A stretch of 64,000 nucleotides of DNA from CAYNZV01 sp965217095 (GTDB taxonomy: Bacteria > Latescibacterota > UBA2968 > UBA8231): contig OZ244235.1 in assembly GCA_965217095.1 (NCBI GenBank), forward strand, positions 5,766,001 to 5,830,000, written 5' to 3'. The number at the start of each line of letters is the position of its first letter. Positions within the stretch are counted from its first letter, which is position 1. Shown one piece after another: positions 26,870 to 36,480 of this stretch. The notes below the pieces were generated by a model. That model had not been told where the DNA came from, searched no databases, and was given only the letters and a program-made list of their open reading frames with translations. Position numbers and translations under genes: made by a program.

Positions 26870-29272
26870 CTACGCACTCAATCCTGCCAACACTTCCTCG
26901 AAAATAGAGCGTGTCTTCCTCATTTGGTCGGCCAGGTCTGACTTGAGTTGCTCACCTGTATCCGTACCGATTGCCCGTGCCAGCACGGCCAGTTCCCGTC
27001 CCCGCGGAAGCTCACTTCGGATCCGGTTGCTCGTCATCCGGAAGGCCTTCTCCATATCCCGCAACCGGTCATGGGCATCCAACAGAAAACTGCCATCTTC
27101 CTGACCGATGTATTCCTTCTCCATGAGCCCCTGGAGCATTTCCCGTGTGTTCATTCCCACCCAAAATCCGCATGCCTTCCCATTTTTCAAAGCGAGAATC
27201 TGCGAGACATACTCTACGTCTACGATCCCGCCGAGCCCTTTTTTAATGTCGAATGTGGTGCTATGGACGCGCTTTGGTTTTGGCTCCTGCCGACTCCTGA
27301 TATGCCTTAACTCCCGCACCTCTACTTCTGTTAACGGTCCGTCGTACACGAATCCACGAATCGCTCGGAGGACCTTGTTGCTCAGATCCGCATGCCCAGC
27401 CACACCGCGAGCCCGCGTCAGTGCCATCCGCTCCCAGGTCCGCGCTCTGCTCTTGAGATATCGTCGATACCCTGTCAGGTTGATGACCATCGGAGCGTTC
27501 CTTCCGTCCGGACGCAGTCGCGCGTCCACCTCATAGTCAATCTCTCCCAGGCTCCGGCTCAGATCAACGGCCAGCTCGGCGAAGAACTGATGGTTGTCTA
27601 CTCCCCTACCTGTGCTTCCCTTTCCATCGTACACGAAGAACAGATCCAGGTCTGATCCGAAGTTCAGCATTCTACTGCCGAGTTTCCCCACGGCGATGCA
27701 GGCGAACGCGGCGTCCTTGCCGTTATCGGATCGAGGTTTGCCTCTCCGTCGCACGATTTTTCTCCACGCCTCTTTGAATTTGAATCTCACGACAACCTCG
27801 GCCAGGTCAGATAGTCGTGCGAAGGTCTCCTCGCTGGAAATCAGCTTCAGCAAATCTTCCGTTCCGATCCTCAGCATCTCCCTGTTGTGAAAACGGGCAA
27901 TAGTTCCCCGGTCCGCAGCTTCGGCGGGCTGCGCCTCTCCTATTACGCGGCCACTCACCAGGGCGTCTAGCAACGACGGATCCCGGCACATCAGACCAGC
28001 CAAATACTCGCTTGAACCGCAAATCAACGCGATCATCTTGCGGAAGATCGGGTGCGCTTGTATAAGCTCGCTCAGAGTTCCCGGCGCACCGTAGGCAGCC
28101 ATCAGCTGACCGAGACGTCGTATTGCCGCATCCGGGTCGGGAGCTGCCCCCAGAGATGAGAGCAACTCCGGCAACGACGCGAGCAGTCTGTTGCGCGCCA
28201 ACTGCGTCATGAGGGGCGCGTTGGCTATTTCCCTAAGCACTCCGTGCGCCGAAACCGGATCACCGAAACCCATCGCACGGAGAGCCTCATCCACGCGGGG
28301 GGAAGAGATGGGTGCGTCAAGCACCCAGCCGAGCTGGTCTGACTCTTCTTTATCGGTGTAGAAGAGCTCGTCGTAGATCGCCCTAACCCGAAGGAGGTGC
28401 GCCTGGAGCCCCTGCTCTATCCCAACCGCATCCTTGACCCCGTCGACACCGATGACAACCGCCAAGCCATCTCGGGCTTCTTCACTTTTCGGCAACTCAT
28501 AAACTGGACGGTCGGTCTCGATTTGGAGCAGATTTTCCAGCCGGCGCAGAAAAGAATACGCCTCTGTGAGTTGGTGAGCTTCATCTTCATCGAGACTTCC
28601 GGCTCTACGTAACCTCGCGATCGCTGTCAGCGTGTTGACGGAGCGCACGGAACGGTCGAGCCTTCCCGAAAGCAGCTGGAGACACTGCACCACAAATTCG
28701 ATGTCTCGAATCCCGCCAGGACACAGCTTTATGTTCTGAGAATTTCCCGAGCCGGGTTGTATCTCTTCTTCGATTCTCTGCTTTACACCGCGGATTGCCT
28801 CATGGGGTGATTCGGCAAAGTGCGCCGGATACACAAAGGGTCGCAGCATCTGCTCGAACCTGCGCCACAATTTCTTGGAACCCGCCGCTCGGCGGGCTTT
28901 GATTAGCATCTGTCGCTCCCACAGCTCGCCTCGCGTCTCGTAATGAATCCAATAGCTTTGCAGTGAACGCACCAGAGGGCTATGTCGGCCTTGAGGCCGC
29001 AGACGCATATCAACTCGATACAGAAAACCTTCCGCCGCAACCTCTGTCAGCGAGCTGATGAGCATCTCGCCTAGCCGGGTGAAGAACTCTCCATTGCAAA
29101 TCGCGGTCCTCTCGCCGGTTGACTCGATGCTACTGTCCTCATCGAATACAAACAGCAGATCGATGTCAGAGCTGTAGTTCAATTCGATGCCACCGTATTT
29201 GCCGAGTCCAACAATGCAGAATTCGGCCCGCCGACCCCGACGATTGAGGGGTCGTCCATGCTTTTCGATCAA
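26870..29272 (-). CDS. glnE: Glutamine synthetase adenylyltransferase GlnE, main part (frameshifted)
   Basis: This 800-codon frame holds most of GlnE, which adenylylates and deadenylylates glutamine synthetase. Both nucleotidyltransferase domains are present: the first with NYSSDIDLLFVFD near residue 33, the second with LNFGSDLDLFFVYD near 540. Each is followed by the family RLRPxGR motif (MRLRPQGRHSPLV, ARLRPDGRNAPMV) and a helical GlnD-like linker (CPGGIRDIEFVVQ, KKGLGGIVDVEYV). The N-terminal helices are in the frame at 29269-29895. The missing base is near 29319, where the minus strand reads AGC-TGGCGG in place of AGCTTGGCGG. The intact gene spans 26870-29895. Confidence 0.9.
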   Translation of the reverse strand: MIEKHGRPLNRRGRRAEFCIVGLGKYGGIELNYSSDIDLLFVFDEDSSIESTGERTAICNGEFFTRLGEMLISSLTEVAAEGFLYRVDMRLRPQGRHSPLVRSLQSYWIHYETRGELWERQMLIKARRAAGSKKLWRRFEQMLRPFVYPAHFAESPHEAIRGVKQRIEEEIQPGSGNSQNIKLCPGGIRDIEFVVQCLQLLSGRLDRSVRSVNTLTAIARLRRAGSLDEDEAHQLTEAYSFLRRLENLLQIETDRPVYELPKSEEARDGLAVVIGVDGVKDAVGIEQGLQAHLLRVRAIYDELFYTDKEESDQLGWVLDAPISSPRVDEALRAMGFGDPVSAHGVLREIANAPLMTQLARNRLLASLPELLSSLGAAPDPDAAIRRLGQLMAAYGAPGTLSELIQAHPIFRKMIALICGSSEYLAGLMCRDPSLLDALVSGRVIGEAQPAEAADRGTIARFHNREMLRIGTEDLLKLISSEETFARLSDLAEVVVRFKFKEAWRKIVRRRGKPRSDNGKDAAFACIAVGKLGSRMLNFGSDLDLFFVYDGKGSTGRGVDNHQFFAELAVDLSRSLGEIDYEVDARLRPDGRNAPMVINLTGYRRYLKSRARTWERMALTRARGVAGHADLSNKVLRAIRGFVYDGPLTEVEVRELRHIRSRQEPKPKRVHSTTFDIKKGLGGIVDVEYVSQILALKNGKACGFWVGMNTREMLQGLMEKEYIGQEDGSFLLDAHDRLRDMEKAFRMTSNRIRSELPRGRELAVLARAIGTDTGEQLKSDLADQMRKTRSIFEEVLAGLSA

Positions 29273-29895
29273 ACGTTCGAAACAGGCCTCCAGCGCGACC
29301 TCCAGGACGACATCCGCCAGCTCGCAAGCTCACGACCGATTTGTTCCACCGACTTCAATCCGAGAATCTCCGCGGCGCCGATTCGCAAGAGTTCCCGCCT
29401 CTGGACCCGAGGCAACCGGGCCATAACCTCCGCCGTTTCCCGATGGTTCCCGAGGTCTCGGTGGATGACCTTGCGCAGGGTGGGTTTGTCCAGTTCTCGA
29501 CGCAAGAAGGGTGTTTCTTCGAGCAGCCAGAAGAGGTATTCCGGATTGCGAACGAGGATGTCCGTCAACAGAATGCTGTGAGCGAGAATTTTCAGAAGGA
29601 ACTCGGGTAGTCGACCGGAATCACCCAGGCGACGATAGAGTCGATCAGAGCCGCCGGATGCTCGCACGAAACGCTCGAAATGAGCAAGCGCCCGGTCGGG
29701 TCGGCCGCTGGTGGCGGCCGCCATGAGTATTTCGGGGGGAAGTGCTGCGGGCAAGTCCGTCGAACGACCGATCTGGTCGACAATACTCCCGGCTCGCTCG
29801 ACATCTCGAAACCCGAGATCGCTCAGAGCCGACCGACTCGAGGGCCCATCTCCATGCAGGACCCGGCCGGCCAGCTCCGCATTTCTGTCTGCCAC
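29269..29895 (-). CDS. glnE: GlnE, N-terminal part (frameshifted)
   Basis: Translation starts at GTG 29895, immediately after the glnB stop (TAG|GTG), so the two genes are translationally coupled. The frame has typical GlnE features: helical repeats, LLKILAHSILLTDILVRNPEY and a basic stretch before RIGAAEILGLKSVEQIGREL. After LAS the real sequence continues as LADVVLEVALEACFERLIEK in the next frame, which is that of 26870-29272. The last residues of this frame (WRMSSWRSRWRP onward) are an artefact of the shift. Confidence 0.88.
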   Translation of the reverse strand: MADRNAELAGRVLHGDGPSSRSALSDLGFRDVERAGSIVDQIGRSTDLPAALPPEILMAAATSGRPDRALAHFERFVRASGGSDRLYRRLGDSGRLPEFLLKILAHSILLTDILVRNPEYLFWLLEETPFLRRELDKPTLRKVIHRDLGNHRETAEVMARLPRVQRRELLRIGAAEILGLKSVEQIGRELASWRMSSWRSRWRPVSNV

Positions 29896-30234
29896 CTAGA
29901 CTGCGCTCTCTCCGGTTTCTCCTGTGCGAATGCGAATGACCTCGGTTAACTCGGAGATAAGAATCTTTCCGTCGCCCACCTCACCGGTCTTGGCGGCCCC
30001 GATGACGGCATCCACGGCCACTGCGAGATTCTCGTCCGCGACCGCAACTTCGATCTTGATTTTGGGCAGGAAATCAACCTTGTACTCGGAACCACGATAG
30101 ATCTCCTGATGACCTCGCTGCCTGCCAAATCCGCGAACCTCGTTAACCGACATCCCCAAAACGCCGACCTTTGAAAGCGCTGTTTTGACGTCGTCGAGTT
30201 TGAACGGCTTGATGAACGCTTCAATTTTCTTCAT
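29896..30234 (-). CDS. glnB: Nitrogen regulatory protein PII
   Basis: The protein has 112 residues, the normal length. It shows the PII signature: MKKIEAFIKPFKLDDVKTAL, the GFGRQRGHQEIYRGSEY segment with the T-loop Tyr (in YRGSEYKVDFLPK), and the C-terminal GEVGDGKILI followed by the Arg-rich strand IRIRTGE. It binds ATP/ADP and 2-oxoglutarate and signals nitrogen state to partners such as GlnE. Coupling to glnE makes that partner likely here. The first 14 bases overlap the 3' end of a small unknown gene upstream. Confidence 0.96.
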   Translation of the reverse strand: MKKIEAFIKPFKLDDVKTALSKVGVLGMSVNEVRGFGRQRGHQEIYRGSEYKVDFLPKIKIEVAVADENLAVAVDAVIGAAKTGEVGDGKILISELTEVIRIRTGETGESAV

Positions 30235-30463
30235 GTGCGATAGTCTCCTGCGTGCCCAGTCGGTGATCGTTCAACCTAATGTCGGTCTTTTCCACCCTCC
30301 ACCCACGTTGGCTGGCGAAAAACGAAACATACTGCTCCAGTTGCCACTCGGACTGGCTGCCCATAACATCGCGAAAGGAGGCCGCCTTGATTCGGGCGGT
30401 CACCCGGTATTCGGTTTCGAGTTGCTCCCGGATCTGCTTTCCGATTTCTTCGAGCGCGTTCAT
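30221..30463 (-). CDS. Small conserved-looking protein upstream of glnB, unknown
   Basis: An 80-residue frame begins with ATG 30463, eight bases after AAAGG, and overlaps the glnB start by 14 bases. This arrangement suggests translational coupling. The sequence is mostly amphipathic helix followed by a mixed region: MNALEEIGKQIREQLETEY, ASFRDVMGSQSEWQLEQYVS, HRLGTQETIAHEEN. There is no signal peptide, membrane helix or known motif. I cannot assign it. Confidence 0.55.
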   Translation of the reverse strand: MNALEEIGKQIREQLETEYRVTARIKAASFRDVMGSQSEWQLEQYVSFFASQRGWRVEKTDIRLNDHRLGTQETIAHEEN

Positions 30464-30478
30464 TGATTTGACCTTTCG

Positions 30479-30600
30479 CTAATGCACTGTTCAATAACTG
30501 GCCTTGCAGAATTGCGGCGCTTCGACACCCGGCCCGCAAGGCGCGCGATCGAGCCATCATGAGTGTTGGGCGAGCGCCGCATGTAAGTGACGATGGCGTT
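30479..30600. repeat. Degenerate copy of the MITE-like repeat
   Basis: From CTAATGCACTGTTCAA onward this intergenic stretch closely matches the repeat at 48123-48288. Shared segments include GTTCAATAACTGGCCTTG, ATTGCGGCGCT, CCCGGCCCGCAAGGCGCGCG and ATCGAGCCAT. The right terminal repeat is not recognisable, so this copy is truncated or decayed. It sits between the small gene at 30463 and the PilZ gene stop at 30608. Confidence 0.7.
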
Positions 30601-30607
30601 TTGAGTC

Positions 30608-31693
30608 TCATGCCATCGCGCGCCGGCGTTGGTAGGCGTAGATGGTGCGAACGAGATCCCGCTCACGGGTCGTCGGTAGGTCGACGAACTCGAGGCTCAT
30701 TCCGGTTCCCTTGGGGTGTTTGAATACGCGAACGACTCGACATACCAGCCCCGCAAGAGGAAACGAGTCGTCGAATTTTGGATCGATCGTCAACGCCGTG
30801 CCCTCCTCGATCTCGCTACGGGTGACGATGCCTAGACCACCTCCGCTGACGTCGACTACGTTAGCTTCGATAACGGCCGGCCCTTTCGCCGCCGTTTCCT
30901 CCTCCTCGGTACCGCTGCGCTGAGTGACGGGAAAGAGCGTTAGGGGGAAGTTGGTTTCCAAGCGGAAGAAGTCGCGCTTCTGGAGGTGTTCGAGATGTTG
31001 CGAGTGCCGAATCTTCATCGTCGTGGTTTCGGGCATCGTCTCCACGACCTGCGAGCGGAATCTGTATTCCGTATCACCTTCACGCCAGAATCGGACCTTG
31101 ACCTTGTCCCCCTCTCCAAGCGCACTTAGATGTTTGTCTTCGTCCTTTATCAACGGCACAACGGTGATCGCATGTTCGTCTACGTGAATAACGAAGCAGG
31201 AACAGAACCCGCGTGGCCCCCCTTTCACCGGCCAAAGCATGATGGTCTGGCCAGCCTCGATCTCCCGCGTGCTGTAGACCGGTTGTCCCGGAGCCGGGCG
31301 GTCGAAACCGAGTTTGCGTCGAATCTCGGAGATTTCTTTCAGCTGCGGCGGATCGGGGTCCGCGGATCTTCGATCGACCTGGTCGGCGTATTTCCCCACG
31401 TGTTCATCGAATGCTTTAAGCGAGGTGAGCAGCAGCAGAGGGTGTTTCATCTTGTCGGTTTTGGCGATCCCCTCCAGCAGCTGTTGCTCATTCGGGCCGA
31501 GCCCGCGCTCCTTGGCACTGCCGCTGAAGGTCTGCCACAATTGCCGTTGCCAGCGAAACCTTCGGATGAAGGGATACGCGATCATGCTCAGCAGGAGAGC
31601 GACCAGGAAACCGAGCAGAAGAGGTGTTATCCACTCGGGGGCTTCGCCTCTCAGACGGAGCAGTGGCAACAGGCTTTCGTAACTTTTGTCCAC
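30608..31693 (-). CDS. Membrane-anchored PilZ-domain protein
   Basis: The 361-residue protein has a short N-terminus, one membrane helix at about 23-45 (TPLLLGFLVALLLSMIAYPF) and a soluble part. The middle (about 145-235) looks like a YcgR-type flagellar-brake N-domain. The C-terminal PilZ domain has QKRDFFRLETN, standing for the RxxxR c-di-GMP motif, and DVSGGGLGI for the second motif. It probably binds c-di-GMP near the membrane and affects motility or surface behaviour. A second, simpler PilZ protein is encoded at 51316. Confidence 0.85.
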   Translation of the reverse strand: MDKSYESLLPLLRLRGEAPEWITPLLLGFLVALLLSMIAYPFIRRFRWQRQLWQTFSGSAKERGLGPNEQQLLEGIAKTDKMKHPLLLLTSLKAFDEHVGKYADQVDRRSADPDPPQLKEISEIRRKLGFDRPAPGQPVYSTREIEAGQTIMLWPVKGGPRGFCSCFVIHVDEHAITVVPLIKDEDKHLSALGEGDKVKVRFWREGDTEYRFRSQVVETMPETTTMKIRHSQHLEHLQKRDFFRLETNFPLTLFPVTQRSGTEEEETAAKGPAVIEANVVDVSGGGLGIVTRSEIEEGTALTIDPKFDDSFPLAGLVCRVVRVFKHPKGTGMSLEFVDLPTTRERDLVRTIYAYQRRRAMA

Positions 31694-31862
31694 GGGAATC
31701 TCCTTGAGTCGTTTTCAACCCGACGACTGCGAGTTCGCAAGTTACGTGCCAGCTGCGGGTCAGAAGGTTTTTTGGTGTATCCGTAAGGGGAGTGCGAAAA
31801 ACGGGCTTGAGAGTGAGACATGCCTGCCTCACAAACCGCAGATTCGCCTGGGTGCTCTCTGA

Positions 31863-32996
31863 TCAGGTAACGATTTTGCCGGCACGAACGGTGGACAACG
31901 GCTCCCAACAACCTCCAGACCTCTCGATATCCTGTACGTCCTTGAGTCGGCCGTCCTCGTTCCACCTCAAAAGGGCGATGTCGGCGCACGCGCCGGCGGC
32001 CAGCGTCCCTACCTCTCCTGTTAGACCCAGCAGCTCAGCCGGGCGCAACGTCGCCCGCGCAAACACTTCTGTCTCCGGCATGCCGGCGGCGATGAATTTC
32101 GACATGGTACGCGGCAGGTCGTGTTGCGGATCGCTACCCACGTGGCGTTTGTACTGATCGCTCGACACGGTGTCCGGGTAGAACCCCTCAGCGATGGCCG
32201 CGTCTGCGATGGGAAAACTGAACGACCGCATCCCGTGTCCGGCATCGAACAGGACGCCCCGTTTTTTCGCTTCCCAAACCGCACCTCTCACCTTCCCTGT
32301 CTCGATGATGTTGTCCGCAAGGTAGGTGAACGTGTAGGTCATTAAGTCCCCGGCACGCAGGTAGGGCAGCTGCTCCTCCAGCGGAAAATCATGGTCCAGG
32401 CGGGGCCCGTACAGCACCGGTCGGCCGCAGCGTTCGGCCGCTGCTATCCCGCGGCGCATGATCTCCCTTGGGTCTACGGTGTAGGTGGGCTGGTTCGTAG
32501 CGTTGAAGGCGATACCCCAGATCTCGGCACCCGCGGAGGCGATCGTATCCACGCACAGGTCGACGTCTGCATTCTCTAGATCTTCGAAGCAGTGTCCAAC
32601 CTGCGATTCGCCGTACTTCGAAAGGTGTAGCGCCAATCGCACCCGGGTTTGACAGCCGTTGATCACCTCATCCCTATAGGCTGGCCAGTTCAGCGCGCCT
32701 GCATCCCCTTGGGACATGCAGGTCGTCACCCCCCGGGGAAGGAAGTGGTCATCGGGATCGATCCCGTAGCGCGATCCGCCCTTAGCCGGGTGGGCATGCA
32801 TGTCGACCAACCCGGGCAGCAGCAGGTCGTCGGGGAATGCCAGAGTCCGCTCGGCCGCACCGGCCACATCCCGCCCGGATGCGACGATGCGGTCTCCCCG
32901 GATCGCCACTGCTCCAGGCCCGTCGAGACCGGTGTCGGCACAGAATACACGGCCGGCGGTGATCAACAGATCGTACGATGTATCCGCGTGCGCCAC
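31863..32996 (-). CDS. Amidohydrolase-superfamily metal-dependent hydrolase
   Basis: I chose GTG 32996, preceded by AAGGAG at eight bases, giving 377 residues; the longer frame from 33083 lacks a site. The urease-like sandwich start (YDLLITAGRVF ... VAIRGDRIVASG) is followed by the metal site DMHAHPAKGG. Further metal or catalytic positions fit LHLSKYGESQVGH, GPRLDHDF and LFDAGHGM. The C-terminus has ATLRPAELLGLTGEVGTLAA plus DIALLRW, as in dihydroorotase- or deacetylase-like members. The substrate is unknown. The gene stands alone and is divergent from the RND operon. Confidence 0.85.
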   Translation of the reverse strand: MAHADTSYDLLITAGRVFCADTGLDGPGAVAIRGDRIVASGRDVAGAAERTLAFPDDLLLPGLVDMHAHPAKGGSRYGIDPDDHFLPRGVTTCMSQGDAGALNWPAYRDEVINGCQTRVRLALHLSKYGESQVGHCFEDLENADVDLCVDTIASAGAEIWGIAFNATNQPTYTVDPREIMRRGIAAAERCGRPVLYGPRLDHDFPLEEQLPYLRAGDLMTYTFTYLADNIIETGKVRGAVWEAKKRGVLFDAGHGMRSFSFPIADAAIAEGFYPDTVSSDQYKRHVGSDPQHDLPRTMSKFIAAGMPETEVFARATLRPAELLGLTGEVGTLAAGACADIALLRWNEDGRLKDVQDIERSGGCWEPLSTVRAGKIVT

Positions 32997-33217
32997 CGCT
33001 GACTCCTTTCTTATGGTTGATCCGAATATAACCGAATTATCCCGATTGCTCCGCTCCGGGATGGCTGGGCAGCAACGGCCCAAAACGCCACCTCAAGAAA
33101 TTGTTGACCAATCGGTTCCTAATTCGTATACTGGTTGCATTCCGGACCCAATGCACCCGGAAACCGTCACCTAGGTCTTTTTGAATCGCGATCAATCGAG
33201 GGAAGGAGAACCGCCCC

Positions 33218-35575
33218 ATGTCCAGTACTCCAAACAACGGCAACGGCTCCGCCGGCGCTTTCGCCCAATGGGTGATCCGCTGGCGCTGGTTGGTGCTGAT
33301 TGGCTCCATAGCTGTCGCCCTGATAGCCGGTTCCGGTGCGGCGCGCCTGGCCTTCAACAACGACTACCGGATCTTCTTTTCGGAAGACAATCCCGAGCTG
33401 CTCGCGTTCGAAAAACTGCAACGCACTTACACCAAGATCGACAACATCCTGTTCGCCATCGTGCCGCGGGATGATTCGGTCTTCACCCCGCAGGTTCTGG
33501 ATGCGGTCGAATTCCTGACCTTAGAGGCCTGGCAGCTCCCGTTCGTGCTGCGGGTGGATTCCATAACCAACTATCAACATACAACGGCGACCGAGGATGA
33601 TCTCATCGTCGCCGACCTCGTCGAGGGGTCACTCAGCCTTACCCAAAATATGCTCGACGAGGTCTCTGAGATCGCCACCAACGAACCGGCGTTGCGCGAC
33701 TTTCTCGTCGCCCACGAGGGACATACCACCGGCATCAACGTAACCTTCCAGATGCCGCAGCTGGAGATGAACGAGACCCCGGAGACGGTGGCGGCCGCGC
33801 GCGCGCTCGCAGCCAAGCTCGAGGCGGAGTACCCGGTTAAGGTCCACCTCACCGGCATGGTCATGCTCAACAACGCGTTTCAGGAAATGAGCATGCAGGA
33901 CATGTCGACGATGGTTCCGGCGATGTACTTCATCATCATCCTGGTCGCGGGCCTTTTACTTCGTTCCGTTGTCGCTACCATCGGGACCGTGCTGGTGATT
34001 CTGCTTTCACTGATGACCGCCATGGGTTTGGCCGGATGGGCCGGCATCGAGCTCACACCGCCGTCCTCCGCCGCACCGACGATCATAATGACGCTGGCGG
34101 TTGCAGACTCCATGCACATCCTGGTCAGTTTGCTGAGCGCCATGCGTCGCGGCGTTGCCCGCAAAGAAGCTCTCGTGGAGAGCCTCCGTCTCAACATGTC
34201 ACCGGTTTTTCTGACCAGTGTCACTACAGCGATCGGTTTTCTATCCTTGAATTTCTCGGACTCGCCACCATTCGGCGACCTCGGAAACATTACCGCCGTG
34301 GGCATGATCGTAGCGTTCTTCTATTCGGTCGGTTTCCTTCCCGCGTTTGTCGCTATCGTCCCGGTGAGGGCACGAGAGGGCCAATCCTATCTTGGCAAAT
34401 CGATGGACCGTCTCGGAGACTGGGTTGTGCAACGGAACCGCCCCATCCTCGTCGGATTCTCAGCCTGTGCCCTGTTGATTCTAGCATTCATCCCGTCCAA
34501 CGACCTCAACGACGATTTTGTCGCCTATTTCGACGAGAGCACTTCCTTCCGGTCCGATGTCATCGTAACCACCGATCGTCTTACCGGCGCGTATCAGCTG
34601 CAGTTCTCGTTGGATTCCGGGTCCAGCAACGGGGTCAGTGACCCCGCCTTTCTCGCACAGGTGGGCCAATTCGTCGATTGGCTGCGTGAGCAGCCCGAGA
34701 TTCGACACGTCAACTCCATCACTGACACCTTCAAACGGTTGAACAAGAATCTGCACGGTGACGACCCGGCCTACTACCGCCTTCCGGAGCAACGCGAGCT
34801 GGCCGCGCAATATCTGTTGCTGTACGAGCTCTCCCTACCCTACGGGCTCGATCTCAATAACCAGCTCAACATCGACAAGTCCAGCACCCAGATCCTCGTC
34901 ACTCTGGAAAACCTCGACTCCAGGCGTCTGCGCGAAATCTCCGAGCGCGGCGAGTCATGGTTGCGCGACCACGCACCAAAGTTGGCCACGGAAGGTATCG
35001 GGCCGGCGATCATGTTTGCCTATATCTCCGACCGCAACATCCGCTCCATGCTCATCGGCACTCTTTTGGCGGTTTTGGTAATCTCCGCCATCCTCGTGGT
35101 TGTGCTCAAGAGCCCCAAGCTCGGCGGCATATCGTTGGTGCCCAATCTGCTCCCGGCGGGCCTCGCCTTCGGAGCCTGGGGATTGTTTGTGGGCGAAGTG
35201 AACATGGCCGTGTCTATGGTGAGCGGTATGACCCTGGGCATCGTCGTCGACGATACGATCCACTTTCTCTCGAAATACAAACGGGCACGGCACGAACAAG
35301 GTCTCGATGCGCCCGACGCCATTCGGTACGCCTTTCACACCGTCGGGCAGGCGATCGTAGTGACCTCACTGATCCTCATCGCCGGCTTTAGCGTTCTTGC
35401 GAACTCCGACTTCGCCATGAACTCCGTGATGGCTATGCTTACCGCCATCGCCATCGCCATGGCGATAGTGGCCGATTTCCTATTGCTGCCGGCTCTACTA
35501 ATCAAGCTCGACGGCAGAAAAACCTCCGGAGCCTCGGCTCACGCCGGCGTTGCGGAATTCGCCCCAGCCCCCTAA
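33218..35575 (+). CDS. RND-superfamily (MMPL-type) transporter
   Basis: The 785-residue protein starts 9 bases after AAGGAG. It shows the duplicated RND layout: a first helix at about 25-45, a large periplasmic loop, a block of five to six helices at about 225-395, helix 7 near 410, a second periplasmic loop and a final helix block at about 610-770. The MMPL/SSD motifs include ADSMHILVSLLSAMRRG in the first half and GMTLGIVVDDTIHFLSKYK in the second, with Asp residues suited to proton relay. The following LolA-like and outer-membrane genes imply transport of a lipid-like substrate toward the outer membrane. Confidence 0.93.
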   Translation: MSSTPNNGNGSAGAFAQWVIRWRWLVLIGSIAVALIAGSGAARLAFNNDYRIFFSEDNPELLAFEKLQRTYTKIDNILFAIVPRDDSVFTPQVLDAVEFLTLEAWQLPFVLRVDSITNYQHTTATEDDLIVADLVEGSLSLTQNMLDEVSEIATNEPALRDFLVAHEGHTTGINVTFQMPQLEMNETPETVAAARALAAKLEAEYPVKVHLTGMVMLNNAFQEMSMQDMSTMVPAMYFIIILVAGLLLRSVVATIGTVLVILLSLMTAMGLAGWAGIELTPPSSAAPTIIMTLAVADSMHILVSLLSAMRRGVARKEALVESLRLNMSPVFLTSVTTAIGFLSLNFSDSPPFGDLGNITAVGMIVAFFYSVGFLPAFVAIVPVRAREGQSYLGKSMDRLGDWVVQRNRPILVGFSACALLILAFIPSNDLNDDFVAYFDESTSFRSDVIVTTDRLTGAYQLQFSLDSGSSNGVSDPAFLAQVGQFVDWLREQPEIRHVNSITDTFKRLNKNLHGDDPAYYRLPEQRELAAQYLLLYELSLPYGLDLNNQLNIDKSSTQILVTLENLDSRRLREISERGESWLRDHAPKLATEGIGPAIMFAYISDRNIRSMLIGTLLAVLVISAILVVVLKSPKLGGISLVPNLLPAGLAFGAWGLFVGEVNMAVSMVSGMTLGIVVDDTIHFLSKYKRARHEQGLDAPDAIRYAFHTVGQAIVVTSLILIAGFSVLANSDFAMNSVMAMLTAIAIAMAIVADFLLLPALLIKLDGRKTSGASAHAGVAEFAPAP

Positions 35576-35602
35576 TAGGCTGTACCAGGAGAATTGGAAA
35601 AA

Positions 35603-36472
35603 ATGAATCGATTTCGAATCAGCCGGCTAAGCAACTTCCGCTTATCTGCACAGTTTGCACCAGCATCGGCGTTGAGGTTTATGATTTTTGCCGTTGTCAT
35701 ATTTGCGGCTTTTGGGCCAAATCTTCTCGAAGCCGAGGATGCCACGGAAGATCCCGCCGCCGCGCGCGGGCTGGAGATTGCCGTGGAAGCCGACCGCCGC
35801 GACACCGGCTTTGGCGACTTCAAGGCAAATATCGCCATGATCTTGCGCAACAAACATGGCGAATCTTCCGAGCGCCGCATGCGCGTGCGCACACTGGAAC
35901 AGGAGAACGAAGGCGACAAGTCCCTCATCATCTTTGAGAACCCCGGTGACGTGAAGGGCACGGCGTTTCTTTCGTTTACCCACAAGACCGGATCCGACGA
36001 TCAGTGGCTTTATCTGCCGGCTTTGAAACGGGTCAAGCGGATCGCCTCCAGCAACAAGTCAGGCCCGTTCATGGGAAGCGAGTTTGCCTACGAGGATATC
36101 TCCTCCCAGGAGGTCGAGAAATACACCTATCGCTATATCGACGAGGAGACCTTCGACGAGCGCAACCACTTTGTCGTGGAACGCGACCCGGTGGATCCGA
36201 AGTCCGGCTACTCCCGCCAGGTTGCTTGGCTCGACACCGATGAATACCGGGTCTGGAAGGTTGAGTTCTACGACCGCAGAGGCTCGATACTCAAAACCCT
36301 GACCGTGAGCGGTTACAGTCAATACCTGGAGAAATACTGGCGGGCCAACCGTTGGATGATGGTCAACCACAAGACCGGCAAGGAGACCGATCTTTTGTGG
36401 GAAGATTTTCTGTTCGCCAACGGCTTTGACGATAAGGATTTTACCCGCAACAGCCTCGCTCGCGCTCGTTGA
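35603..36472 (+). CDS. LolA-like outer-membrane lipoprotein-sorting protein (RND cluster)
   Basis: I chose ATG 35603 because AGGAG lies 11 bases upstream; the TTG at 35594 is too close. The protein has a long N-region, a membrane/signal segment (LRFMIFAVVIFAAFG) and then a LolA-like fold: GFGDFKANIAMILRNKHGE, KGTAFLSFTHK, WLYLPALKRVKRI and GPFMGSEFAYEDI. This last stretch aligns in pattern with MGSSWMGSHFTNDDL in the ABC-cluster carrier at 21625. It is likely the periplasmic carrier for the RND transporter 27 bp upstream. Confidence 0.87.
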   Translation: MNRFRISRLSNFRLSAQFAPASALRFMIFAVVIFAAFGPNLLEAEDATEDPAAARGLEIAVEADRRDTGFGDFKANIAMILRNKHGESSERRMRVRTLEQENEGDKSLIIFENPGDVKGTAFLSFTHKTGSDDQWLYLPALKRVKRIASSNKSGPFMGSEFAYEDISSQEVEKYTYRYIDEETFDERNHFVVERDPVDPKSGYSRQVAWLDTDEYRVWKVEFYDRRGSILKTLTVSGYSQYLEKYWRANRWMMVNHKTGKETDLLWEDFLFANGFDDKDFTRNSLARAR

Positions 36473-36480
36473 CACTCAAC

